Shown in pieces: positions 43,601-55,600 of a stretch of DNA of 64,000 nt; within the stretch, counting starts at the first letter, position 1, and every line of letters starts with the position of its first letter. Below the pieces are notes generated by a model, which saw only the letters and a list, made by a program, of their open reading frames with translations, was not told where the DNA came from and ran no database searches. The stretch lies in NCBI GenBank assembly GCA_905116865.2, contig CAJHNH020004890.1, positions 946,001-1,010,000 on the forward strand. The letters are read 5' to 3'. The DNA is from Candidula unifasciata. Lineage: Eukaryota > Mollusca > Gastropoda > Stylommatophora > Geomitridae. Both the position numbers and the translations under genes were made by a program.

Positions 43601-46600
43601 TATTCTCCAATGATCTGGCCATCTCATTAGAATACAGCAACAATAAATACCATCACAAGCACTACATCTCAGAAGATCAGCTACAACAGCCGCAAAAATT
43701 ATGGACTGACAACATTAAAGACATACTACGCCTTCGCAGCATGACAACAGCCAGAAGTGTGCACTGGATCACAAATGATTCCTCCCCATGAGGCAGAAGT
43801 TGTTTATGACGACGATTATTCTCTAAAACTACATTTCCACTGCTCATAGGTGTTTTTCAGTTTTTCTGCAAATCTTGTCCATGACTTACATGTATATAAC
43901 AGCACAGATTGTGTATTCAACACTACACAAGCGTTTTTCTCACCACAATCAACATCTTTTAATTGGTATCTTTTTTCATGACCTGAACACAAGGAGAACT
44001 GGCTGGTAAACAGCATCCTATCAGGAAAGCTGAGGTCTTGTGGACATGTCAAGCACCATGGTGGTCTGGAGAACATGGTGATGGAGGGTGCAGTTGAAAG
44101 AAAATGAGGCAGAGGTTGACCACAGCAAAGGTGTATACAGGACACTGAAGATCCATTGGCTATGAAAGCACATTGTGCTGGACAAATGGAGACTTTCAGG
44201 TGTGCTGCGAAGACAGTGAGTGATGTTCTGTAAAGGCTGGTTGATGGATTTGTACATCTTCCTGAAGTCATGGAGGTTCTTGTTCTAAACTCTGATTGAC
44301 AAATGATATCTCAGACTTGACTGTTCCAAGATAGCGGTACCAATTCATCAGTAACAACATTCTTCTTTCATAAAGTGGCTTGTTAGTAAAGGACCCTTTC
44401 TCACACCTTCAGGCATACTGGGTGTATAGGGCTAGACCTGTAGTTTAAAGACCAAATGGCGCTTGGTGGGTGATGGGATCAGCATCACACTGATCACCTT
44501 TACTTCACACAGGAATGTACCTGAACAAGGCTGGGTCCACCTACAAGCCAAGGCCATTGAGGAAAAAAGTCCAGCCCACCCGCCAGGATCCGAACCCACA
44601 ATAGTCCACAGGCGAGCATCTAATCACTAGACCATGGCCGCTCCCAATTTAAAAAAAAAATTTTTTTTTAATGCAAAATAAAGTATGAATGTATGTATGC
44701 TGTACTTCTCCTGGACCATGTGCACTAACCTGTACAACTTGATAGAAAAAGCTAGCAGCTATGCTTTCACTGGCACAGTAACAATACTAGCATGTTTTAC
44801 AAAGATGTCATTCCATCTTAAATATGCCTTTATAACTTACTTCACAATTATTCTTGGAAAACTACACTTAATCAAAATATGACAAAGCCCAATGCAGGGA
44901 GAGGACAAATAAACACAAGTGGACATTCTGTATAGTCTATCAATGTATGCAGTATCTCTTGATTAGTGACTACCATACAGATTCTTATACTCACTGATAA
45001 AGACTGTGATTTTTGTGTGGTTATCTCAGCGTATTATCACACAAGAAAAACAACTTGGGAAAACCCACATACAGTGGAGGTGGGATATACATGACCATAT
45101 GGAGTCCTACCAGTGTATGTTCCGTGTATTCACAAGGTTTTTCTGCCAGCGCCCTCATGTTCAGCTCGCCTGTAGTAAACATCTGCTGCTTTAAATGGAG
45201 GCACAGAGCCACTGGTTCAGTGCCTGTTATTGGATCTAGGTCAGGTCCATACCACGTGGCAGAATCACTACGGGCTATGAGCTCTGAAAGGAAATTAGGT
45301 TACAATTGTTATGATTGGTCTGGGGTTGTTGAGATAGTTTAAACCCTTTCAGCTCTATTTGTTTTATACATGTATATATGGTGCCTGTTGAAGGTAATGT
45401 ACCCGCAATTGTTCCCTGTAGTTATTCACAGCTGTGACATTTTGGTGAAAACTATTCTGGTGCTGAAAGAGTTCTTCTGCGCCTGCCTGTCAGAGACCTA
45501 CTTTCTCTGGCTCGTTGGTTTGACCAAGGGTCAACTGGTACATACGTGATGATTCACTATCATCACACCTACTCATCCCGTAAACGAACTGGCCTCTGAC
45601 ACTGCCATTATAAGGGTGGTTGGCACAATATTTACATCTAGGTTGCTGCCACAATTGTGCCTTTCAGTCCAATGCATTTAATTTCCAGAGACTTAATTAG
45701 TCACCTATAACTTTAAACTTGTTAAGGAGCTACCGTCCAACAGTAGCCCTTACTACCTGTTTTCTGTTAATGCCCAGTGTTGGGCAGCGTATGCCAAACC
45801 TGACATACCAGACTGTGCAAATGGCTTTAGGTGGAAGACACTAAACTTATCCAAGAAAGAGGAAATGCAACCTGAAAACCTTATGTTGTGGCAGGGCAGA
45901 CCAGGCCTTTAGTCTTGGCTGGCAGCTGGTCTAGGAGGGAAGCTCCGAGAGGGAGGACAGAGCACTGCTCTTCTGATCTAACAGCTTCAACCCAGCACCA
46001 CAATGCCATGAATATGTCAAAATTTAAGAATACATACGAGATCGGTCGTCGCCTCGTCTATCAAGGCCCGCGCCAGACAGTGGGAAACCAGGCTGTCATG
46101 TGCGAAAAATTGGCTACTGGAAAATTTGAAATAAATAGGGAAAACAGACTCCCCAGGAGGAGGAAGAGTGGGAGGGAGAGCAAAAAGAACTCAGACAGCA
46201 CAGCAAAAAATACACAGATGCTCAATATTCTGCAGCTGAACATCTGTGGAATAAGAAATAAGAAACTTGAACTTGCCAAACTGCTAAACAACCACAGGGT
46301 ACACGTGGCTGCCCTACAAGAAACCCTGCATAAAGACTCTGATCTGCATCTCACTGGATATACTAGTTATGCCTGTAAGTGCAATGACTGCCGGGGCATA
46401 GTGACCTATATCAGAAATGACATACAAGGAGATGTAACAATGCTGTCGACATCTCACCCTACAGATGTGCAAAAAATAACTGGCACAATGAAAGCAAATA
46501 CACGATATACAACGTGTACAGCCCACCTCAGACAACATGCAACATACCAGAACTATACAAGACACAGTACCATAAAACCCTTCTTGTTGGTGACTTCAAC

Positions 46601-49600
46601 GGACACTCGCCACGTTGGGGTTACCCTGACTACAATAGCACAGGGAAGTACATCGAAGATACTTGTGAAACAACTAACCTATTAGTGCTGCAGGACACAG
46701 AGTCTACACCTACACTGTTACACAGGGCCCACCTATCTCTCAGCAGACCAGACCTGACCATCTGCTCATCCGACTTAGCAGACGCAAGCTATCCCCAAGT
46801 CCTGGACGACATAGGAAGTGACCACAAACCTATACTCACAACTGTAAGCACCACCCCTAAATTACGCTTCAAGCAGAGAACCCGTTGGAATTTCCGAAAA
46901 GCAAACTGGAAACTATTTCAGGAAACATCTGACTGCCTCCTGGGAAGAATTGACAACAGCTGTGTGGAAACTTTTTGTGAAGACATAACACAAGCAATTC
47001 TGAATGCAGCGTCGAAAGCCATCCCAAGGGGCAGCCGGAAGGCATATAAACCTTTTTGGAATCAAGAAATTCAAAATACTATATCTGAAAGGAATAAAGC
47101 AAGAATATTTCTCGAAACTGCACGTTCAACAGAAGCAAAGATCCAATACAATAAAGCATGTGCCAGAGTAAAGCTTGTAGTTAATAAGGCTAAAAGGGAT
47201 AAATGGACAGAAACTTGCTCCAACTTAGACCTTAGACAGAATGGAAATAAAGCATGGACTTTAGTTAAAAACCTCTCCGGAGAAAGTAGAAGGGTGAACC
47301 CAAAACCAGTGACAGATGGGAGTAAGACAATCACTGAAGACAAGAAGAAAGCAGAACATTTCAATCATTATTTTGCCTCGGTTAACAGAGCAGGTAAGCT
47401 GTCAGAACTCGATAGAGCACAGCTCTCTCAGTTGAAGAAACAAGAGAGAGCTCCAACAGCCAGCGACTCCCTTTTTGAAAATGAATTTAGTATGGATGAA
47501 TTAGAGCAAGCCCTGAAGAAATTAAAACCTAGAAAATCTCCAGGCCCAGATAAGATCCACAACGAAATGCTGCTACATCTTGGCCGGTCTGGGAGAGAAG
47601 TAGTTCTCAGGCTTATTAATAAAACTTGGAGGTCAAGCAAACTTCCAAGGGCATGGAGGAATGCATATATCGTCCCCATCCTTAAAACCAAAAAGCCTCC
47701 AGATGACCCCAAAAGCTACCGCCCGATATCCTTAACATCATGCTTGGGCAAAGTTGCAGAAAGAATGATAAACAGGCGCTTATATTGGTTCCTTGAGAGT
47801 TCTGGTGTTCTATGCCATGAACAGGCTGGCTTCAGAACCAACAGCTGCACAGAAGACCAGCTGTTCAGACTGACACAAAGAATACATGATGGCTTCCAGA
47901 ATAAGAAACACACAGTGGCAGTCTTTGTCGACCTCCAGCAGGCCTATGACAGAGTATGGAGAAAAGGTCTCCTGATGAAGATGATGAGCATAGGAATACA
48001 TGGCAGATTGTATAACTGGGTGAAATACTTCCTGATAGATAGAACAATCCAGACTAAGATGCCCAACGCAATCTCTTCTAAAGAAGTCTTGGAGGAGGGC
48101 TTGCCACAAGGCTCATCATTGAGCTGTACACTATTCCTAATCTTTATCAATGACCTGCCAGAACAAATCAAGGCCGAAAAAGCCTTGTACGCTGATGACC
48201 TAGCAATATGGCAGAGTCATGAAAATGTGGAAAGTGGAGCCCAAAGACTGAATGGAGACCTTAGAAGACTGCATGATTACTGCCAAAGATGGAAACTCAA
48301 GATTAACTGTGCAAAGACGGTCTACACAATCTTTACCAAAAGCCACCAAGTAGCAAGGAAGAATATTAACCTGAGGTTAGACAAACACCAAGTGATGAAA
48401 GAAGAGCATCCCACATACCTTGGAGTCACACTTGACCCGCAGCTCAGCCTCAAGAACCATATTGAAAACATCAGGAATAAGGCATTGAGGCGGTTACAGT
48501 TATTAAAGAGACTTGCAGGTACATCATGGGGATCAGACAAGGAAACTCTGAGGGGCTTATACCTAGGATATGTTCGCTCTGTGATAGAGTACAACAACTC
48601 ACTGCTTACAACTTGTTTCCAAAACTAACCTAGAGACTCTTGACAGAGTACAAAATAATGCCCTCCGATTAATCTGCGGAGCTATGCAGTCTACACCAAC
48701 TGCTGCATGTGAAATCCATACAAATGTGGAACCCCTCGGGTTGCGGTGAGAAAAAGCCACTTTAGAAATTTATGAAAGATGCGTTAGGAAAAATCGTAAC
48801 CATCCTAATAGACATCTTGTAGAAAACTGGGAATCCAAACAAAGAATAAAGCACAAATCGGTTTTACACTGTGTTAATGAAATTCAGGACAGATACCACC
48901 TCCCAGAAAGACGTCAAGGAATTCAGAATGTTGCAAAAAACCTACCACCACATGCTCGCTTTAAAGCTCCAGAAGTCCAAACTAAATTGGTAGGCGAGGA
49001 AACCAAACAGTCCGACCCAATCGCTCTTATGAACTCATCACTAAAGACCGTTGATTCTTACCCCCAAGAATGGATACATGTCTATACTGATGGATCAGCA
49101 TTTAAAGCTACCATTAAAGCAGGTTACGGAATCTACATAGGTTATCCCGATGGATCTGTTGAAGAGATTTTTGATGCATGCGGGGAATTCTGTTCAAACT
49201 ATGAAGCTGAAATAATTGCACTGGAAACAGCAGTATACCACCTAAAGACTGTAATGGATGTTTACCCCTCAAAGGTCCAAAATATTGTCATCTTCACAGA
49301 TTCAATGTCTGCCCTTCAAGCTCTGGAGGGCAATGAACGCTGCAGAACTGACATAGCCAAGATAATCCTGGATGCCGATCAGCTTATTACCTCATACAAC
49401 ATCAGAATAGTGATGCAGTGGATTCCAGGTCACTCCGGCACACCAGGTAATGACAGAGCTGACAGATTGGCAAAGAAAGGAGCAACACAAGAACAACCAC
49501 CTACAGCGACAACCCTCCAGACAGCAAAAACACTGATAAGAGCTATAAACAAAGAGACTTGGTTGAACAGATGGGCCATGGGAGACACTGGAAGAGAGGT

Positions 49601-52600
49601 TTATAGACATATGTCTGGCCCTGATCCTAATGACAGCATTAACCATCTAACAAGAAGGGACCAGGCCACCATCTTCAGACTTAGAACGCAACATACTCCA
49701 CTCAATGGACACCTAAACAGAATACAGCCACAACACTCCCCAGAGTGCCAGCTATGTAACTACCCCTACGAAACTGTTGAACACCATCTCTTTGAGTGCC
49801 CAAAACTCAGTGAGACAAGAAGAACGCTACTCCCTCCGAGACCAGACAAGTGGAACACCTTGTACGGAGGAAAAGAACAGCTTGTGAAAACATGCAAATT
49901 CCACTACATGGCATTGGGCCAAAGGGCGAAAGCTCATGCGCCGCTGGATCGATAACAACAACAACAACAACAACAACAACAGCTTCAACAGCTTGCTTTG
50001 TTTCAAATGTGCTGGTGTTACTGTTGCATATCATTTATTTATTTCCACTGCAGAAATATATACAAAAGTACAACACACAACAGTTACTTTTCCTTCAGGG
50101 TTAACACATGATCTCTACAACACTGCCCAGGCTTTGTGCTGTGAAAAGGAGAAAGCCATGGGCTGTGAGTCCCATGCCTCATCATAGCACAATATATACT
50201 TGTTAAAGGGCAGCGTGTGTCTTCTATTCTCCATTAAAATAGGACTCGCAGAACCCACATAAGGACCTGAAAGGGTATAACTGTTATGGATAGACCGAAC
50301 ATTCACCTAAAATCACTGGCTCGGAACCCACAAAAGGAGATGAAAGGGTGTAACTCTCATGGATATAAAAAGCACTCACCTAAAATCACTGGCTTTTAAC
50401 CCATACAAAGAGCTGAAAGTGTTAAACTGTCATGGATATAACGAGCACTCACCTAAAATCACTGGCTCATTGGTGTCTGGATTAATGACAGGGACCTCAT
50501 TTGAACTTGTGATCACGTCATCAACTTTCCAATGTGTAGACAAACGCTTGGGAGGTTTGGCTGGCACATTCATAGCTTTCACTGTAAGAAATCATTCACG
50601 GACCAAAGTTATTATATTTAAAAACATTTACACATTTTGCGGGGATAAAAATCTGTGATTTATCATTCAATAAGACTTGACAAGAGCCTTTGACATATCA
50701 AGAATATACGAATTAATGAAATCTAAAAGAGCAATAATGTACAGACCAAGTGGAAATTCAGAGAGGCTGACCATGCAAACAACAGAAAAAGGGAATGACC
50801 GATTTCCTTGGAATTTTTAAACAGAAGGCATATAAATGGACACTTTTGATACTTTGCCCCAGTACCACAAGAAAGCACCATAAACCATACAAATATCAAA
50901 ATTTAAAATCTTTGAAGATTCCACTGGAAGAAACAATGTGTTTATTTACTTATAACACCACACATGTTGCTTAACTGGCAACAAAGTTTCAACTGTAAGA
51001 ACAGGAAGCCAACTCAAGCGAATTTTATAGGGATGATATGTTCAGTGTATGCAAACTGTATTTACTTGCCCCTTGTGGGTTCTAGGGCGCCATTTGGGTG
51101 GGCCCAACAAAAGCATACCATTAAAAAACTAAAAACTGACCACAAGCCTCTGAAAATAAAAAAATCTTGTTAAAAAAAATCCTCTTGCGCAGGCCACTGA
51201 TACATTTTAGAAAAACATTTGTGACTACATACATTTTTTTTAAGAGTATATAAAGATATATAAACATGAACAGAATAAAGCATTAAATGGAAAACATTCC
51301 CCAGGGCCAAACCAACATGTATCAGGTGACTCATGTCATGATCTCAACCACTGATGTTTGTGGGAATTTTGACCCTGCAGAGAAGCCATGCCTGATGTTT
51401 GCTTCCCATAAATGTCTAAAAAAAAGTGTCCCTAAGCGACCATGTGAAAGGTGCTATTGTCAAAGAGAGAAGCCTAACATACAGATGAAGTGAGATGTCC
51501 ATCTGTGCAGGGAGAATTGAGTCTCAGGCCTGCAGACTGCTTCCTAGAGATCCCTAATGAGCAGAGCCTGTGATGAGGGAAAGGTTCAATATGTGGATGC
51601 AAGGTTAAGCAACTATGTGCAGGACTTGACAATTCCTTAGGCGAGCCCAGCGCCAAAGTGTTATGTATCGGCTCTGCGTTTATAGAAGCCTCCTTGGATG
51701 GCAAAGGAAATGCCCAAGCTCTGCCCCTGCCTTACCCTGGGAACAACAAATCTGCACCGTGTGGCCCTGGACAATGTCCTCTAGGGACGGCACTTGTTCA
51801 TCATTGGATGATGAAATCACCACACATACAGAGCTATAAATGTCCTACTCAAGTAACCAGGAAGGCTAATCCAGATAACAAATCATCATCATCAAGTGTC
51901 CTGCCAGCCGGTGTAGGCGTTCATGCTTCTCTGCAGACTTGAGTCTTTGGTGTTCTGAACCAATTCCACCGATGATATTCCCCCATGCCACTCTGAAGCC
52001 ATCTCTTCTCTTTGTCTGCCTCTTCAACCAGTGATCTATCCAGTTGCCACAATATTTTCCAGTGCTCCTTTTCTCATCATGTGACCTAAGAACTTTGTCT
52101 CCTTAATAACAAATGCAAGAAAAAAATTGGATGTGTCGGCGAAAGACGTAAATATTGAGGCTATGCTGTAAACAGGCACAAAACATTTATGTCACTCAGA
52201 GGAACAATGAAAAAAAAAAGACTGCAGCTCGGAGCTACAGATGAAAGAGGTGGAGAAAAGACAGAGATACACTAGAAAACAAAAAGCTATTTTGAGTGTG
52301 TAGCTTTTCCTTCAACCTCTTTCTCTTTCCTCTGCATTTATAAGTGCCTATTAATATGTGACAGTTTGTTTATCATAACTTTTACTTACCCCAGTAAAAG
52401 ACTGGACAGAAAATGATCTTTTAATCTGATTCTGCTTAAAAGGATCGAAACTAAACACTGACATGTTGAAAGTAAGAATATTTGCTATTATGGAGATATT
52501 TAAGATTGAGCACATTGGGGGTGTAGCGAGGCTTTGGCTAAGCGTCTATGACGTGCTCACTGAAAGTGGTGAATTTGTTTCAAGGACTGTACCCTTCGAT

Positions 52601-55600
52601 TCATAAGAACAATTTTTATAAAGAGATCTGTTGATCACCACGGCAGCTATAGAGTTTTTGCCTTTTATTTGACACTCTTGGCAGGCAGTTGTTTCACAGA
52701 AACAGACACACAAAGCCATATGGGATGAAAGCTAGAGGAATGAAGTCAACCTTCCCAATTTTTGAAATTAGACAGTTAAACATTTTCAACCATATGTTCA
52801 AACATAAAGCATTTCAAGCTGTTAAACAATGTTAAAACTAATTAGAGAAAACTTCTAGAAAAATTTACAGGAACTGAGAGCACGAGTTTGTCAATTTTCT
52901 AAAAGACATGTTTTCTTGAACATATTACATTTTCTCTGTTTCAGCTTCCTCCGCCGTTGTTCTTCCAGTGCTTTCACTTTGGCTTCTCCCACACTTGGCT
53001 GTATGCTATCCACTACTAGCCCAAATCCTGTCAGAGACAAACAATATCAGGTCATTGTGATGCATAACAGGAAAAAAAAACTTTCAGGGTATTGGGTCAT
53101 CAGGTATATGGTGCTAAACTCATCTGTTTGAAGAATAACTGGCACTTTTTGTGTATTCTTTTTCTTTATAAAACAAAAAGATCAAGGACATTTTGTTTTG
53201 TTTTCATAAACAGTTTATAATTTAAATTAAACATCTAACTAATATGATAACACAGGCATTTTATTAGTGTAAGAACACATTCTAACCAAATCTATTGTCC
53301 TTCACATGTTAATCACATTATTATATTGGGGGTCTTGCAATATACTCCCCCAAAAAATGATGAGCATGCATCAATTGTTTCATTGAAGAGCATGCATTAA
53401 TTAGGTTCTGTTTTTTTTAAATGTGCATGAAAAATTAAGATTACTGCAACCAAAGAAACAGCTGACAATTCTAGTTCTATTCTCCTTGAAAGTTTACACC
53501 CAAATTTACCTGAACTGTCTCTTCTGTATATAATTTCCTCTCCTTTATGTGAGTTCAGACGCATGACTCTAGTCCTTGCTGATCTTCTCAGACCTTGCTG
53601 CATCTGACTTGATTCCGGACGAACTACAACAGAAACAAGAAATCCATTTAAAATATACATTTGAAAAGAATGTGATTTCACAAGCACATGACACAGGTAT
53701 AATCCTCTACACTACATAGGTCAAGGTCAAGTCAGGAGATGTGAACCAGCGTCATGGAATACGGTTATAAACCATAAGTGCTCTGCCACCATTATGGACA
53801 GCTGATAAGAAACTGTCCGCCTGTGTCGCCGTCCGCACGAAACTCTATAGCTACAGCGACGTTCTTCCATTTACCCCAGAGTGTTAACATTTCCTAGAGG
53901 CTGTGTGAACCCCAGGAACCGTCCTGTTTCCAACAGCTGCCGTGAGCTGCAGCAGATCGCAGCTGGATTTAAAAGTGAGTCTCCTATCGACTGCACTAAC
54001 ACTACCCCTACATACATAGGTACACACAGCTAAATTACATGGGTCCCATTAGCTAAGTCACAGACTGTGCAGGTGAGAATTTTATTTTACCACTAACAGA
54101 AAGAAATCTCCAACCCTACTGAGGATTTGAACCCGGGTCTCCCGCATGAGAGCACAGCGTTCTAACCATTTGGACAGCCAATCCTAGTTACATGGGTACA
54201 ATCATCTAAGTTACATGGGTACAATCAGCTAAGTTGCATAGGTATAATCAGCTTACTTAGGTACAATCAGCTAAGTTGCATAGGTTCAATCAGTTAAGTT
54301 ACTTGGGTACAATCAGCTAAGTTGGGTAGAAGAACAACACCTGGGCTATAATTGGTTGATTCTTTAAGAGAGAAAAAAAATACAAAGGCAACCATATTCA
54401 ACCTTGCTGAAGACAGCGTTGGTTATAAATATAGTCTGGTTTGATGGACGCTAAGTTAACCAGCTTTATGCAACTTCATTGAGAAGCAGAAGATTAATTA
54501 GTCATCTTGTGAGAACTCAGTCTTGACAATTACCAACAGAAGCGCTACACCTAAACAGATCTAATGTGAGAGCAACAGTCGCCCAAGGAGAACATAAACT
54601 TCTTCTTTTTCTCTTCCACCTTGTACCTGGAGCTAATTTCTCTGTCCAGCTTTCCGTAGGATGTGAAAATTGCTCCCAAGTACTTAAATTCCTCTGTTTG
54701 TCTTAAGGCGTTTTGTTTATTTTATTAATAAATTGCATTGCTATCTCCCTATTATCATTGTCTCTGTCTTCGTAGTGTTTATTTACATATTATATTCTTC
54801 CCCTTTGTTACTAATTTGATTTAGGTAGTTCTGTAGGCATTCTGTACTTTTTTTTTTTGTAATGAGTACCTGGTCGCCGGCAAATAGTAATTATGTAATA
54901 TCTTCTTTGATTAAAGTTCATAATGGTATCCTTGCATGTTATAAAAAGAAGTGGCGATAGTACACAACCCTGCCTTCAATCTTATACAGCATTTACTACG
55001 TGTGTACAGGCTTTTGCAAACATTAATGAGATGATTGCTGATTCCCTTTTTCTCCATATATTCCCACAGCATATTCCTGTCGACTCTATTGAAGGCTTTC
55101 CCTGGTCTATGAATGTCAACAAACATGTCTTATTGTGTTCTATTGCTCCCTCTGATAGTTGTCTCAGTGTATAAATGGCAACTGTGCAACTTCTGATTTG
55201 TCGAAAGCCCATCTGTGCTTCTGAACGTTGATACTCTATCAATGGTCTTAGCCTTCTTTCGATGATCTTAGCATACATTTTCCCAGTGTGACTGAGAAGC
55301 AATATTCCTCTGTAATTAGTACAGTCCCTCTTACTTTGAATATGGACTGATGACATTAAAGACATTATACATAGACACGGAATGATTATGGCCAGTGCTA
55401 CTCACTGAGTGCTAAACCAAAAACTTTTCCTCTCCATGACATGGCTCAAGTTGATGCTGATCAGGACAAACAGTTCTATTACATTTTTAAAATGAACTAT
55501 ATTTTATTTGTATAATCAGGTAAAGTATTACAAAATACTGTATTATTTTTCTTTTGTATTACAAAGGTAATATCAGCTGCATAACGTTGTTATAATGAGC

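Larger units (their letters stand above)
45850..49977 (+). mobile_element. Near-full-length LINE: endonuclease, reverse transcriptase, RNase H
   Basis: A non-LTR retrotransposon antisense in a CENP-C intron. Domain order is apurinic-like endonuclease (LNILQLNICGIRNKK, ALQET, GDFNGHSPRWG, SDHKPI), then reverse transcriptase (FVDLQQAYDRVW, LPQGSSLSCTLFLIF, LYADDLAIW), then RNase H (YTDGSAF, NYEAEIIALE, IFTDSMSAL, WIPGHSGTPGNDRADRLA) and a CQLCNYPYETVEHHLFEC knuckle. It ends in (AAC)n at 49953-49980. Lesions are a one-base loss in an A run at 46471-46476, a frameshift at about 48610 and a TGA at 48747. The EN-RT-RNH order fits I/Nimb- or R1-like groups. No gag-like ORF1 was found upstream. AACAGCTTCAAC at 45980-45991 and 49978-49989 could be a target duplication, which would put the 5' end at 45992. 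Confidence 0.88.

Noticed and set aside
43816..44271. 151-codon minus ORF as a CENP-C exon
   Set aside because: Its frame does not fit between the adjacent exons, which already join precisely, and no CENP-C block is present.
52510..52640. Another tRNA-like SINE ('GGCTTTGGCTAAGCGTCTATGACG')
   Set aside because: Only a loose A-box-like string. No B box at the right distance and no second copy in the window.
54100..54190. tRNA gene on the minus strand
   Set aside because: A- and B-box-like strings are present but the ends do not form an acceptor stem. The same type of head recurs in SINEs.
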